A stretch of 64,000 nt of DNA from an uncultured Eggerthellaceae bacterium (GCA_910588985.1 CAJURO010000002.1:1-64000); one strand, 5' to 3'; shown: positions 8,339-18,073, numbered from the stretch's first letter. The notes: generated by a model from the letters alone, not told the origin. Made by a program: numbers and translations.

Positions 8339-8943
8339 CGAACAGAGACGAGAGGCAAGCAGCTCTGCTTGAGCTTGCCGCTGAAGTGGCTGAGTGTCGA
8401 CGGTGCCCCCTTTGCGAAGGGCGCACGCAGATCGTATTCGGAGACGGTAACCCAGCCTCTCAGGTTCTTATTGTCGGCGAAGCGCCTGGGAAGAACGAGG
8501 ATCTCGAAGGGAAGCCCTTCGTGGGGGCTGCAGGCAAGTACTTAAATGAGCTCCTTGTGATCGCAGGCCTTGCACGGGAGGATGTGTTCATCGCGAACGT
8601 TCTCAAGTGTCGACCACCGCAGAATCGCAATCCTCTTCCTGAAGAGATCGAGGCGTGTGCGCCGTACCTAAGGCAGCAAACGCGCATCATCGACCCTAAG
8701 GTCATCGTGACGTTAGGGAATTTCTCGACGAAGTTCATCCTCAAGACTGAGAAGGGCATCACGCGCTTGCGAGGGCAGGTCTTTCAAACAGGACGCTTTA
8801 AGGTCTTTCCCGTGTTCCATCCTGCTGCTGCGCTCTATGATGTGAAGAAGCGCGAGACGCTCGAGCATGATTTCGAGGTATTGGGCACGCTGCTCGATCG
8901 GGAGCACATCGACGTGCCTGCTCGGTGCGACGCTGACGACTAA
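8335..8943 (+). CDS. Family 4 (iron-sulfur) uracil-DNA glycosylase
   Basis: Family 4 UDGs excise uracil from DNA and carry a 4Fe-4S cluster. The four expected cysteines are present: C21 and C24 in CRRC, then C92 (VLKCRPP) and C108 (EAC), 16 residues apart as in characterised members. The active-site motif GEAPGKNED and the C-terminal FHPAAAL are also present. Length of 202 residues is normal. The start ATG overlaps the alr stop by four bases (ATGA), implying translational coupling. Confidence 0.94.
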   Translation: MTNRDERQAALLELAAEVAECRRCPLCEGRTQIVFGDGNPASQVLIVGEAPGKNEDLEGKPFVGAAGKYLNELLVIAGLAREDVFIANVLKCRPPQNRNPLPEEIEACAPYLRQQTRIIDPKVIVTLGNFSTKFILKTEKGITRLRGQVFQTGRFKVFPVFHPAAALYDVKKRETLEHDFEVLGTLLDREHIDVPARCDADD

Positions 8944-8944
8944 C

Positions 8945-10291
8945 ATGACAGGCACTTCCTTTGAGAGCGAGAAAGAGCGCGACTACGCGCTTGCATATTT
9001 GAACGCGCCACGATGGCGCAACGTGAAGCTCGGCCTTGATCGCATGGAGCTTTTGATGGATGCGCTTGGGCATCCTGAGCGCAACATGCATTTCGTGCAT
9101 GTTGCAGGAACGAATGGCAAAGGGTCGACCTGTGCATATCTTGCATCCATCCTTGAAGAGACAGGGTTGCGGGTAGGTCTTTTCACCAGTCCTTATATCG
9201 AGATGTTCGAAGAGCGCATTCGCGTGAATGGGCGCATGATAGCGTCTCATGACCTTTTCGAGGCCACCCAGCGGGTTCGCGAAGCGGCGCGCGCCGTTGA
9301 GGAGCAGCGAGGGGAGCATCCTACCGAGTTCGAGCTCATGTGCGCAGTAGCGCTTCTTCATTTCGCCCAAAGCAAGTGCGATGTCGTTGTGCTCGAAGTC
9401 GGTCTGGGAGGTCGGTTCGATGCAACGAACATCGTTCACGCCGACCTGTGCGTTATCACGCCGATCGGCCTTGACCACACCAATGTGCTTGGGAGCACGC
9501 TCGACCAGATCGCGTATGAAAAAGCAGGCATAGTGAAGGCGCGTAACCTTGTTGTCTCAGCGCCTCAGCGCGCCGAGGCTCGTGCTGTGCTCGAGCGTCA
9601 GGGAGAAGAAGTCGATGCTTCGCTTGTTTTCCTCGACCCACATGAGGTCTCAGCAGGCATGATCGATAGCACGTGCGGGCATCAGTTCTTCACCTATCAG
9701 GGTGAAGAGTTCATCACATCGCTCCTTGGCTCATACCAACCGCTCAACGCATCCCTTGCGGTGCTTGCTGTGCGCATGCTTGCTCAAGCGACCACGTTGC
9801 TCGATCTTGATGGATCGCCTCTTGAAGCATGCATCCATGAAGGCATCGCGAAGGCTCTCTGGCCTGGGCGCTTTGAGATCATCGGGTCTGATCCTCTCAC
9901 CATCGTTGATGGTGCGCACAATGCTGATGGTGCCCGTGCGCTTCGCGAATCCCTTTGCGCACTTCATCTTGACGCTTCTTCTCGGATCGTCTTCGTCATG
10001 GGCGTGCTTTCGGATAAGGATTTCGAGGCAATGATCGATGAGGTTGCTGAGGTGGGAAGCGCGTTCATCACGTATACCCCTCCGAGCCCTCGTGCTCTTG
10101 GCGCACATGAGCTGGCGCGTGTCATTGCGATGCGTGCGCCTGATGCGTTCGTGCATGTTGCTTCGAGTGTAGATGAGGCGCTTCGGCGCGCGGCAGAAAA
10201 GGCAGGTCCCGAAGGGATCATTGTCGCCTTCGGGACCTTGTATGCGATCGATGCGGTCAAGCGAGCGAATCGACGTCTTTCTACGTTGTGA
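8945..10291 (+). CDS. folC: Bifunctional folylpolyglutamate/dihydrofolate synthase
   Basis: FolC adds glutamate to dihydropteroate and folates in an ATP-dependent ligase reaction. The P-loop GTNGKGST is at residues 55-62, with the omega-loop region TSPYIEMFEERIRVNG, VVLEVGLGGRFDATN and the C-terminal DGAHNADGARAL. The product is 448 residues from ATG 8945, one base after the preceding stop; the open frame reaches back to 8867 but that part overlaps the glycosylase gene and is not family-like. The gene is convergent with hpf. Confidence 0.95.
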   Translation: MTGTSFESEKERDYALAYLNAPRWRNVKLGLDRMELLMDALGHPERNMHFVHVAGTNGKGSTCAYLASILEETGLRVGLFTSPYIEMFEERIRVNGRMIASHDLFEATQRVREAARAVEEQRGEHPTEFELMCAVALLHFAQSKCDVVVLEVGLGGRFDATNIVHADLCVITPIGLDHTNVLGSTLDQIAYEKAGIVKARNLVVSAPQRAEARAVLERQGEEVDASLVFLDPHEVSAGMIDSTCGHQFFTYQGEEFITSLLGSYQPLNASLAVLAVRMLAQATTLLDLDGSPLEACIHEGIAKALWPGRFEIIGSDPLTIVDGAHNADGARALRESLCALHLDASSRIVFVMGVLSDKDFEAMIDEVAEVGSAFITYTPPSPRALGAHELARVIAMRAPDAFVHVASSVDEALRRAAEKAGPEGIIVAFGTLYAIDAVKRANRRLSTL

Positions 10292-10294
10292 TAG

Positions 10295-10882
10295 CTACTC
10301 TTTCTCGCGGGGAGTGAGTAGGCCATAGCTGCCATCATCTCGGCGGTACAGCACATGCACCTCGTTCGTATCACGATCGGTGTACACAAAGAAATCATGT
10401 CCGATCAGATCGATCTGGAGCAGTGCCTCGTCTTCGGTCATGGGTGAGTAGTCGATTTCCTTGCGGCGCACGATCTCGTCATCTGAAAGCTCGTCCATGA
10501 GCTTGTCAAGGTCGAGCTCTGTTTCGGGATGTGCATCTTCAATAGCGTAAGAGACTTCCTGCTCGGTCTTCTTACGTCTCTTGTCTTTAATGCGCGTCTT
10601 GAATTTGCGCAACTGGCGAGCGATCTTTGCAGCAGAGACATCGATAGCAGCGAACATGTCTTGTTCGCTCTCCTCAACGCGCGCAACGCGACCTTTCATG
10701 ATGACGGTTACTTCGCAGACCGCAGGGTTGGGATTGGCGGGGTTCTTTTCGCGATAGAGAACGATCTCGCATGCGATCGCATCAACATCAAGCTGTTCGA
10801 CTGCACCTCCGATTTTATCAGTGGCGTATTCTCGAAGAGAGTCGCTGATCGGCATTTTCCGCCCTGATACGGTGATGTCCAT
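10295..10882 (-). CDS. hpf: Ribosome hibernation promoting factor, long form
   Basis: Long HPF dimerises 70S ribosomes into inactive 100S particles during starvation. The 195-residue product has the N-terminal S30AE/YfiA domain (MDITVSGRKMPISDSLREYA) and a C-terminal HPF dimerisation domain (RRKEIDYSPMTEDEALLQID...FFVYTDRDTNEVHVLYRRDDGSYGLL). The frame reaches back to 11014, but ATG at 10882 has GAGGTG six bases upstream and matches the family start, so it is chosen. It is convergent with folC and divergent from nhaA. Confidence 0.95.
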   Translation of the reverse strand: MDITVSGRKMPISDSLREYATDKIGGAVEQLDVDAIACEIVLYREKNPANPNPAVCEVTVIMKGRVARVEESEQDMFAAIDVSAAKIARQLRKFKTRIKDKRRKKTEQEVSYAIEDAHPETELDLDKLMDELSDDEIVRRKEIDYSPMTEDEALLQIDLIGHDFFVYTDRDTNEVHVLYRRDDGSYGLLTPREKE

Positions 10883-11087
10883 AGTGGTCACCTCTGTCAT
10901 GCTCGTGTCCAATACATCTCTTAGAAGGATAACGCAAATGTCAATGGTTTTCGCAACCTGCATATCAACGGTAACCAAACAATGATGTTGCGAGGCTCTC
11001 TCCGAGTCGAGCATCTCGTTTGTTAGAATCTACTCTTTATATCGAAGAAGCTGATGATCGTTCGATCGTGCAGGCAGAGGATGGCGA

Positions 11088-12722
11088 ATGGTTGATAAGA
11101 AGAACACCCCTTCAAGCATGGAAGAGCAAAAGCGCACGAAGGAGGCCGAGAGCTGTCCGATCCTTGTTCAGCCAACTGCGAAGAATCCCGATCCCCATGA
11201 TCTCTTCATCGATGAGGTGCAGGGTCATAACAGGCGTATCAGGAAGCTTGTGAGCTTCACACATTCGTCAACACGTGCTGCGTTCGTCATGTTGTTGGGT
11301 GCGATCGTGGCGCTCATCATCGCGAATACCAATGCGCACGAGGGCTTCCTAGAGTTTTGGCATGTGAACGTCGTGGTAGGTGTGGGCGATCTTGTTGGGG
11401 AGATGTCGCTTGCGCACATGATCAACGATATCTTCATGGCGGTATTCTTCCTTCTGGTGGGCCTTGAAATCAAATATGAGATGACCGTGGGCGAGCTTAC
11501 GAACATCCGTCAGGCAGCTCTTCCCATCCTTGGGGCTGTTGGTGGTGTGGCAGTTCCAATCGTCATCTACCTCATCTTCAACGTCTCATCCTCAGAGAGC
11601 GCAGGGGGCTGGGGCGTCCCAACGGCTACTGATATCGCTTTCGCCCTCGGCATCCTCGCCCTTCTTGGTTCACGCGTTCCCGGTGGCTTACGCGTCTTTC
11701 TCTCCACCCTTGCGGTAGCTGATGACATCATCGCTATCCTTGTGATCGCGATCTTCTATGGCGAAGCGCCGAACCTCGCATGGCTCCTCTGCGCGCTCGT
11801 CGTGTTCGTCGCGCTCGTCATGATGAACCGAATGCATGTCTTCTCGCTCGTGCCCTACATCCTCGTTGGAGCAGTGCTCTGGTTCTGCGTCTATATGTCG
11901 GGAGTGCATGCTACGATCGCAGGCGTCCTCCTTGCATTCACCATTCCCTCTGGCTCACGTGTCAAGCTGAACAACTTCCTCAAATGGTCTGATGATCGCG
12001 TAAAGCTTGCAGATGCGTTCTATGAGGAGGGGACGCCCATCATCAAGCAGAAGAAGTACATCTCTGCCATCTCTTCGCTCTCAAGCGTGTCGAAGGAGAC
12101 GATCCCACCTGCGACGCGCCTTGAGCATAAGCTCTATCCTTGGGTCTATTTCGCGATTCTTCCGCTCTTCGCGCTTACGAACGCTGATGTCTCCCTTGTA
12201 GGTGTGCCGATCACCGAGACGCTCCTCTCGCCTGTATTCTTAGGCGTGTTCTTCGGCCTTGTCATCGGCAAGCCGCTCGGCATCATGGTGATGAGCTTCT
12301 TGTGCGTGAAGCTGCGCATCGCGACACTTCCGACAAATGTTAATTGGATGCATATGCTCGGTGCCTCAATTCTTGGTGGCGTTGGCTTCACGATGGCTAT
12401 CTTCGTTGCGAACCTTGCGTATGCTTCCCCTGCGCTCATCGCTCAAGCGAAGCTCGCCATCCTCATAGCATCGCTCTTTGCGGGGGTGATCGGCTTTGTG
12501 TTCCTGTTCTTGCAGGCGAAATCAGCTGAGAAGGAGGGCGTCGATTACATCACGCTCAAGACTGATCGTGAAATGGTTTCCCATGATGAGGCGGAGCGCG
12601 TTGATGACGCTGCTCGCGTGCTCGCTGAGATCGAGGACGAGGATTTGTCTCGAGAGCTCGATCGTGCAGCAGAGGATGCCATCGGCATGAGCGAATTCGT
12701 CATTAGGCAAAACAAGCACTGA
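11088..12722 (+). CDS. nhaA: Na+/H+ antiporter NhaA
   Basis: NhaA exchanges protons for cytoplasmic sodium across the membrane for pH and salt balance. The 544-residue protein has about 11-12 hydrophobic segments. The ion-binding aspartate pair is present in FLSTLAVADDIIAIL, with ATDIAFALGILALLG and HMLGASILGGVGFTMAIFVANLA also typical. It is longer than the E. coli type by a polar N-terminus (about 45 residues), an insertion near residues 300-340, and a charged C-terminal tail. GAGGATGGCGA precedes the ATG. Confidence 0.95.
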   Translation: MVDKKNTPSSMEEQKRTKEAESCPILVQPTAKNPDPHDLFIDEVQGHNRRIRKLVSFTHSSTRAAFVMLLGAIVALIIANTNAHEGFLEFWHVNVVVGVGDLVGEMSLAHMINDIFMAVFFLLVGLEIKYEMTVGELTNIRQAALPILGAVGGVAVPIVIYLIFNVSSSESAGGWGVPTATDIAFALGILALLGSRVPGGLRVFLSTLAVADDIIAILVIAIFYGEAPNLAWLLCALVVFVALVMMNRMHVFSLVPYILVGAVLWFCVYMSGVHATIAGVLLAFTIPSGSRVKLNNFLKWSDDRVKLADAFYEEGTPIIKQKKYISAISSLSSVSKETIPPATRLEHKLYPWVYFAILPLFALTNADVSLVGVPITETLLSPVFLGVFFGLVIGKPLGIMVMSFLCVKLRIATLPTNVNWMHMLGASILGGVGFTMAIFVANLAYASPALIAQAKLAILIASLFAGVIGFVFLFLQAKSAEKEGVDYITLKTDREMVSHDEAERVDDAARVLAEIEDEDLSRELDRAAEDAIGMSEFVIRQNKH

Positions 12723-12772
12723 CGTTTGCATTAGAATCAAAGCATCAGGATTCCAAAGAGCAAGGAAGAGCG

Positions 12773-14185
12773 ATGCAAAGAGCTGCGATCGTATTGGCTG
12801 CTGGTGCAGGCACGCGAATGAAATCGAGCAAACCCAAAGTTGCTCATGAGATATTGGGAAAGCCGCTCGTCAATTGGGCGATCGATGCCGCGAAGGGTGC
12901 GGGGATATCCCAGGTTTGCGCCGTTGTTGGCTATGGAGCAGAGGAAGTCAAGGCCTTGATAGGCGATCGAGCGTCGTGCGCTCATCAGCCTGAGCAGCGA
13001 GGCACGGCTGATGCTGTTCAGTGCGCGCTTGATGATCCTTCGCTCGCTGGCTTCTCGGGATCCCTTGTCATCCTCTATGGGGACTGCCCCCTCATCACCT
13101 CTGACACGATCCGTCGTCTTGCCGATCTTCGCGAAAAGCAAGAGGCGGGGGTGGTCGTGCTGACGATGGAGGTCGATGACCCCACTGGCTACGGGCGCAT
13201 CGTTCGTGAGGATTCGTTCGGCAGTGATGGATTGGCTGGGGGCGCATTCCTTCGCATCGTCGAGCAAGCAGATGCAGATGAGGCAACCGCTGCTATCACT
13301 GAGTGCAATTCAGGGATGTATTGCTTCGATGCAGCAGCCTTGCGCTCAGCGCTTGAGCGCATTGATTCCCAGAATGCCCAAGGCGAGTTCTACGTGACCG
13401 ACGCCATCGAGATCATACGTGAGAGCGGCGCGAAGGCAATCGCGCTACGGGTTGATGATCCAGAGGAATGCCTTGGAGTTAATTCACGCATACAGCTTGC
13501 TACTGCGAGCCATATCCTGCAGATGCGGATCAACGAGCGCCTTATGGAGAGCGGTGTGACGATGATGGCACCCGAGCAAGTGTGGGTCGGCCCTGATGTT
13601 ACGGTGGCTCAAGATGTTGAGCTCTTGCCTCAGGTGATGCTCTATGGAAGCACCTCCATTGGCGAAGGCTCCATCATTGGTCCGAATACCCGTCTGACCG
13701 ATACGCAGGTTGGATGCGATTGCGTGGTTGACGAGACCGTCGCCATCGAGGCGCGCATCGACGATACGGCCACATCAGGTCCTCGAGCGTATCTACGTCC
13801 AGGTGCGCATCTCTGCGTTGGTGCGAAGGCAGGTACCCATGTTGAGATCAAGAAGTCCTGCGTCGGCAAGGGTTCAAAGGTTCCGCATCTTTCCTACATT
13901 GGTGACACGACGATCGGAGAGGGCGTGAACATCGGCGCAGGATCCATCACATGCAACTACGATGGTACCAACAAGCATGCCACCACGATCGGGGATCGGT
14001 CGTTCATAGGATCCGATACGATGATGGTAGCTCCTGTCAACATTGGCTCTGATGTCGTGGTTGGTGCTGGCTCTGTCATCACTAAGGATGTTCCCGATGG
14101 TGCGCTCGCGGTTGCTCGTGCGCGTGAGAAGCTGATAGAAGGATGGGCGTTACGCCGCAAAAAACCTTCTGATTCCCAAAATTGA
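12773..14185 (+). CDS. glmU: Bifunctional GlmU: glucosamine-1-P acetyltransferase / UDP-GlcNAc pyrophosphorylase
   Basis: GlmU makes UDP-N-acetylglucosamine for cell wall synthesis. The N-terminal uridylyltransferase has LAAGAGTRMKSSKPKVAHE, the metal/uridine site LYGDCPLIT, and ECNSGMYCFD. The C-terminal left-handed beta-helix has hexapeptide repeats and the acetyltransferase stretch SYIGDTTIGEGVNIGAGSI with TCNYDG and KHATTIGD. Length of 470 residues is normal. GGAAGAGCG precedes the ATG. It is followed by prs, the common glmU-prs-pth order. Confidence 0.98.
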   Translation: MQRAAIVLAAGAGTRMKSSKPKVAHEILGKPLVNWAIDAAKGAGISQVCAVVGYGAEEVKALIGDRASCAHQPEQRGTADAVQCALDDPSLAGFSGSLVILYGDCPLITSDTIRRLADLREKQEAGVVVLTMEVDDPTGYGRIVREDSFGSDGLAGGAFLRIVEQADADEATAAITECNSGMYCFDAAALRSALERIDSQNAQGEFYVTDAIEIIRESGAKAIALRVDDPEECLGVNSRIQLATASHILQMRINERLMESGVTMMAPEQVWVGPDVTVAQDVELLPQVMLYGSTSIGEGSIIGPNTRLTDTQVGCDCVVDETVAIEARIDDTATSGPRAYLRPGAHLCVGAKAGTHVEIKKSCVGKGSKVPHLSYIGDTTIGEGVNIGAGSITCNYDGTNKHATTIGDRSFIGSDTMMVAPVNIGSDVVVGAGSVITKDVPDGALAVARAREKLIEGWALRRKKPSDSQN

Positions 14186-14263
14186 GAGCTTTCTGCCGAA
14201 TATGATGCATCAAGCTTATAGAATGACAATGACAGTATCGAGCAACGAGTAGGGGAGAAGCGC

Positions 14264-15235
14264 ATGACCGAGATGCAGAAATCACTCGCGATCTTTTCCG
14301 GGTCCGTCAATCCAAGCCTCGCTACCGACATCGCTGATGTTCTTGGGGTCGATTTGGGGAATGTTAGGCTTGAGAAGTTCGCCAATGGTGAGATCTATGC
14401 CCGATATCTTGAGAGCGTGCGCGGGGCTGATGTGTTCATCGTCCAATCTGTTGCAGGTGAGCATGTCAATGATGCGCTCATGGAGCTTCTCATCATGGCT
14501 GATGCGGCAAAGCGCGCATCAGCACGTACTATCACGGCAGTAGTTGCTCACTATGGTTATGCACGTCAGGACCGTAAAGCGGCAGCACGTGAGCCCATCA
14601 CGGCAAAGCTTGTTGCGAACCTTATCTCTGTTGCAGGCATCACGCGCGTCATGACCATCGATCTGCATCAAGGCCAGATCCAGGGTTTCTTCGATATGCC
14701 CGTCGATCACCTGACTGCCCTGCCTATCCTTGCTGACTATTTCAAGGCGAAGAACTTCGAAAACGAGGAGATCTGCGTCGTATCGCCAGATGTTGGACGC
14801 GCGAAAGCGGCGAAGAGGCTCTCTGACATGCTCCATGCTGACCTTGCAATCATGCACAAGGGGCGTCCGGGGCACAACAAGGCCGAGATCACTGCATTGA
14901 TCGGCGATGTCAACGGGAAGATTTGCATCATCAACGATGACATCATCGACACAGCTGGCACCATTGTTGCCGCGGCCGAGACGCTGCGTGCAAAGGGTGC
15001 GAAAGCGATCTATATCTGCGCGACACATCCTGTGTTCTCGGGTCCTGCTTACGAGCGCCTTGAGAATGCGCCAGTAGAGGAAGTGGTCGTCTGCGACACC
15101 ATTCCTGTTCCACTCGAGAAGCTTGGTGGCAAGATCAAGGTCGTGAGCGTCGCTCCGCTCTTTGCGCGTGCGATCGCAAACGTCTACTCGAACAATTCTG
15201 TTTCGGATCTCTTCGATCCTGACTTTGCTCTCTAA
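14264..15235 (+). CDS. prs: Ribose-phosphate pyrophosphokinase (PRPP synthetase)
   Basis: Prs makes PRPP from ribose-5-phosphate and ATP, feeding nucleotide, histidine and tryptophan synthesis. Class I motifs are present: SGSVNPSLATDIADVLGV, the flexible loop GYARQDRKAAAREPITAKL, DLHQGQIQGFFDMPVDHLTA, and the PRPP-binding IINDDIIDTAGTIVAAA. Length of 323 residues is normal. Reads between glmU and pth; PRPP links it to the pyr operon at the right end of the window. Confidence 0.98.
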   Translation: MTEMQKSLAIFSGSVNPSLATDIADVLGVDLGNVRLEKFANGEIYARYLESVRGADVFIVQSVAGEHVNDALMELLIMADAAKRASARTITAVVAHYGYARQDRKAAAREPITAKLVANLISVAGITRVMTIDLHQGQIQGFFDMPVDHLTALPILADYFKAKNFENEEICVVSPDVGRAKAAKRLSDMLHADLAIMHKGRPGHNKAEITALIGDVNGKICIINDDIIDTAGTIVAAAETLRAKGAKAIYICATHPVFSGPAYERLENAPVEEVVVCDTIPVPLEKLGGKIKVVSVAPLFARAIANVYSNNSVSDLFDPDFAL

Positions 15236-15253
15236 GCGCTTGCAGGTGAGCGC

Positions 15254-15814
15254 GTGAAGCTTATCGTAGGGCTTGGTAACCCAGGAGACGAGTATGCGCA
15301 TACCCGTCATAACGTTGGGTTCGATGCGATCGACCTTGTTGCTGAGGATCTGCCAGGAACTCCTTATTGGAAAAGCGAGGGTGGTGCGCTCTGCGCTCAT
15401 GTGCGCAGAGGAGACGAGGAGGTCATCCTCTGCAAGCCCCAGAGCTTCATGAATGCGTCGGGTGGTCCTGTTGCGACCATCATGAGGAAATATGCGATCG
15501 ATCTCTCCGACCTGATCATCATCCATGATGACCTTGACCTTCCCGTCGGAACGATACGGGTGAAGTCAGGCGGAGGCCTTGGCGGCCACAATGGCTTGCG
15601 ATCCATCGAGCAGAAGCTTGGAGGGCGTGATTGGACGCGCGTGAAGGTCGGGATCGACCATCCTCCTGGACGCAAGAGCGTTACCGACCATGTGCTGAGC
15701 TGCCCGCGCAAAGACGAGGCTGACTCTCTGCAAGAGGCGATAGGGCGCGCTGCGCAGGCGGCGCAGTTCCTTCTGGATCATTCAGTGATCGAGACTCAAA
15801 ACCACTTCAACTAG
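15254..15814 (+). CDS. pth: Peptidyl-tRNA hydrolase
   Basis: Pth frees tRNA from prematurely released peptidyl-tRNA. The protein starts at GTG 15254 (KLIVGLGNPGDEYAHTRHNVGF), with the catalytic His in TRHNVG, then KPQSFMNASG, IIHDDLDLPVGTIRVKSGGGLGGHNGLRSI. Length of 186 residues is normal. It follows prs by 18 bases in the same transcription unit and is convergent with the minus-strand gene at 15848. Confidence 0.97.
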   Translation: MKLIVGLGNPGDEYAHTRHNVGFDAIDLVAEDLPGTPYWKSEGGALCAHVRRGDEEVILCKPQSFMNASGGPVATIMRKYAIDLSDLIIIHDDLDLPVGTIRVKSGGGLGGHNGLRSIEQKLGGRDWTRVKVGIDHPPGRKSVTDHVLSCPRKDEADSLQEAIGRAAQAAQFLLDHSVIETQNHFN

Positions 15815-15841
15815 GGATCTCTCATCTGAGTTAACAGGGCT
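15815..15841 (+). repeat. Single-end copy of a dispersed inverted-repeat sequence
   Basis: The 27 bases directly after pth match the right end of the element at 41275-41301 at 22 of 27 positions by eye, both containing GATCTCTCA and GTTAACAG and ending in GCT. No left end or inner core is seen here, so this is a partial copy or a chance survivor of the same repeat family. Confidence 0.45.
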
Positions 15842-15847
15842 GCGTTC

Positions 15848-16849
15848 TTATCGCTCGGAAAGAGGAAGCGCGTAGACCGCTCCTGCTCCATAGAGCTTGC
15901 CGAAAAGGTACTTGTTGCTTGCAGATTCGAACGAGATGAAGAGCTTGCCGTCATGTATCTCGATGCCCTCGCTCATGGGAGGAAGGGCAAGATCTTGCGC
16001 TGCTTCGCCTTCTTCGAGCACTGTCATATCAACAGGCCCTTGCGCTGTTTGGAAGATATCAACAGAGGTGAGCGTGCTCATGTCGAATGCAAGTACATGG
16101 GAGGTGGCCAAGCCATACGATTGCGAGAGATAAAGCATCTTGCCGTTAAAGGCACAACCTTGGATGCGATCAGGAATGGAATAAGCATTTGCAGGCATCT
16201 CAGCAAATTCGCTCACGGTTGCTGGGTCTTCCTCGAAGACATAGATGACGGAGCGATTCGTGCTTCCGCTCGGTGTCGTAACATGGAACATCTCGTCAGT
16301 CTCATAGCTTTCGGGATGATAGAAGTTGCCCGTATAGAGAAGGCCGTCTTCGATGTTCATGAAGGCAGGAGAGAAGTCGAGTTTGCATCGGGCTTGCGCG
16401 GTAAGCACATCGCCATCCTTGATGTCATTGAGCTCGTTGAGATCGAAGACGAGGTATCCGCCCTCGCAGGTAAGATAGAGATGCTGGTCATTCGAGGTGA
16501 TCGCCGATCCGTGATCGAAGTAGGGCTCACCCATCTCATCCAAGACAGCAAGACGAGCGGTTGTGCCATCTGAGCGCAGCAGATAGACGGGTGAGGGCTC
16601 GTTTCCGCATGCATAGCCGCTGAAGAGCCAACAATCATATTCAGCTACATGATCGATATCTTGAGGGATGAAGCCCTCTTGGATCCCGGGAATAGCGAAA
16701 GCTCGCTCGCTTTGCGCATAGAATGCAGGATAGGCATTGAGGATGTATGCGTTCACGCCGATCAGAAGAGCTGCGAGCACGATGAAGATCGCACAGAGGG
16801 CTTTGAGGATGATGATCCCGATTCGTCGCTCTTTCGTGCTCGCAGCCAT
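15848..16849 (-). CDS. Membrane-anchored extracytoplasmic protein of unknown function
   Basis: No family is recognised. The 333-residue product has a short basic N-terminus (STKERR), one hydrophobic helix at about residues 10-33 (IIILKALCAIFIVLAALLIG), and a soluble remainder expected outside the membrane. The soluble part is a string of beta-strand-like segments with recurring display-type motifs (SPVYLLRSDG, HLYLTCEGGYLVFDL, GLLYTGNFYHPE, GKMLYLSQSYG, GKLFISFESAS), which suggests a beta-propeller. It lies 12 bases downstream of the PPi-phosphofructokinase gene and is probably co-transcribed with it, but no functional link is evident. Confidence 0.75.
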   Translation of the reverse strand: MAASTKERRIGIIILKALCAIFIVLAALLIGVNAYILNAYPAFYAQSERAFAIPGIQEGFIPQDIDHVAEYDCWLFSGYACGNEPSPVYLLRSDGTTARLAVLDEMGEPYFDHGSAITSNDQHLYLTCEGGYLVFDLNELNDIKDGDVLTAQARCKLDFSPAFMNIEDGLLYTGNFYHPESYETDEMFHVTTPSGSTNRSVIYVFEEDPATVSEFAEMPANAYSIPDRIQGCAFNGKMLYLSQSYGLATSHVLAFDMSTLTSVDIFQTAQGPVDMTVLEEGEAAQDLALPPMSEGIEIHDGKLFISFESASNKYLFGKLYGAGAVYALPLSER

Positions 16850-16861
16850 GGTCCTTCTCCT

Positions 16862-18073
16862 TTAGCGCAGGTTGTAGGGGATGATGGTTTTGGGAAGCCC
16901 ATTGTCCCCGTAGATGATGGGGGCTTCGCCTGCGATCAACGGACGGAAGTATTCTATCGCCTCTTCCGTGATGCCCTGATAGTCAGGCAGGATCCATTCT
17001 GTGGGGAATGCCTTGACGAAGTTGGCGAACTCGGATGCGGGGCCTGCAAAGTACTCAGGAGCATAGCTGCCATCAGCGGTCTTTGCGCGTCGCACGCCGA
17101 CAACGCGAGCGGTGAAGGCGGGGTCATGGGAGCGCGCGTGCGCGCTCATGCCGAGCTCGAAGGCCTCTTCGACATCGATCTTTGCCTGGGCGAAGTTGGA
17201 AGAGCGCGCTGCGCGCGAAAGGTCCTGGACTACGCCGCGTGGTGCGATCCCTGCATCAACGATCATCTGCTTCAACGTGAGCGCAGCCCCGCCGAGCACA
17301 GCATGGGCGAAGCCATCATTGGCGCTATCGCCAGCGGAGAGGTAGGTCCCATCCTCGTAATGGGCGCCTTCGCTCACGACGATGTAGCACGATCCCTTTT
17401 CATCCATCTTGCGCTTGACCTGCTCAAGGAACCAATCACGATCGAAATCGACTTCAGGGAGCACGAGCAGGTCGACATCCCCGCTCAAGCAACAGCTTGC
17501 TGCAAGCCATCCTGCATCGCGTCCCATTGTTTCGAGAACGAAGACCTCCGGGCGCGTATAGGCATCATAGTCGAGCTTCGTTGCATGCGTGATGAGGTTG
17601 GCAAGCTTCGCCGCTGAAGGGAAGCCAGGACAGTGGTCGACAGGGACAAGGTCATTGTCGACGGTCTTCGGTATGCCGATGAACCGCCGCTGCACATCGT
17701 GCTCGACTGCCCATTCGCTGAGCGCATCCACGGTGTCCATCGAGTCGTTGCCGCCAATGTAGAACATGGTGTCGATGTCGTGCTTCTCCATGATGGAGAG
17801 AAGCCGCTCGAAATCCTCAGCCTGGCCACGCTTGAGCTTGTAGCGGCAGGTGCCAAGTGCGCTAGAAGGAGTCTGCTTCAAGATGTTGATCTCAGAGGCA
17901 GGAACGTTCGTCAAGTCGTAGAGCTTATCCTCAAGCACCCCTTCGATCCCATGGATGCCACCATACACATGATCGTAGAGGGGGTTGAGCTGATTAGCTT
18001 TGATCACCCCTGCGAGCGATGCGTTGATGACGGCGGTAGGTCCACCTGATTGGGCAACAAGGCAATTTCCCAT
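16862..18073 (-). CDS. Diphosphate-dependent 6-phosphofructokinase
   Basis: This enzyme phosphorylates fructose-6-phosphate using pyrophosphate rather than ATP, and is reversible. In the 403-residue product the donor-site residues point to PPi: GGNDS (residues 107-111) has Asp110 where ATP-dependent enzymes have Gly, and PKTVDND has Lys136 where they also have Gly. The N-terminus MGNCLVAQSGGPTAVINASL is typical. AGGAGG lies eight bases upstream of the ATG at 18073; the longer open frame from 18211 lacks family similarity. It is divergent from the YigZ-family gene. Confidence 0.93.
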   Translation of the reverse strand: MGNCLVAQSGGPTAVINASLAGVIKANQLNPLYDHVYGGIHGIEGVLEDKLYDLTNVPASEINILKQTPSSALGTCRYKLKRGQAEDFERLLSIMEKHDIDTMFYIGGNDSMDTVDALSEWAVEHDVQRRFIGIPKTVDNDLVPVDHCPGFPSAAKLANLITHATKLDYDAYTRPEVFVLETMGRDAGWLAASCCLSGDVDLLVLPEVDFDRDWFLEQVKRKMDEKGSCYIVVSEGAHYEDGTYLSAGDSANDGFAHAVLGGAALTLKQMIVDAGIAPRGVVQDLSRAARSSNFAQAKIDVEEAFELGMSAHARSHDPAFTARVVGVRRAKTADGSYAPEYFAGPASEFANFVKAFPTEWILPDYQGITEEAIEYFRPLIAGEAPIIYGDNGLPKTIIPYNLR

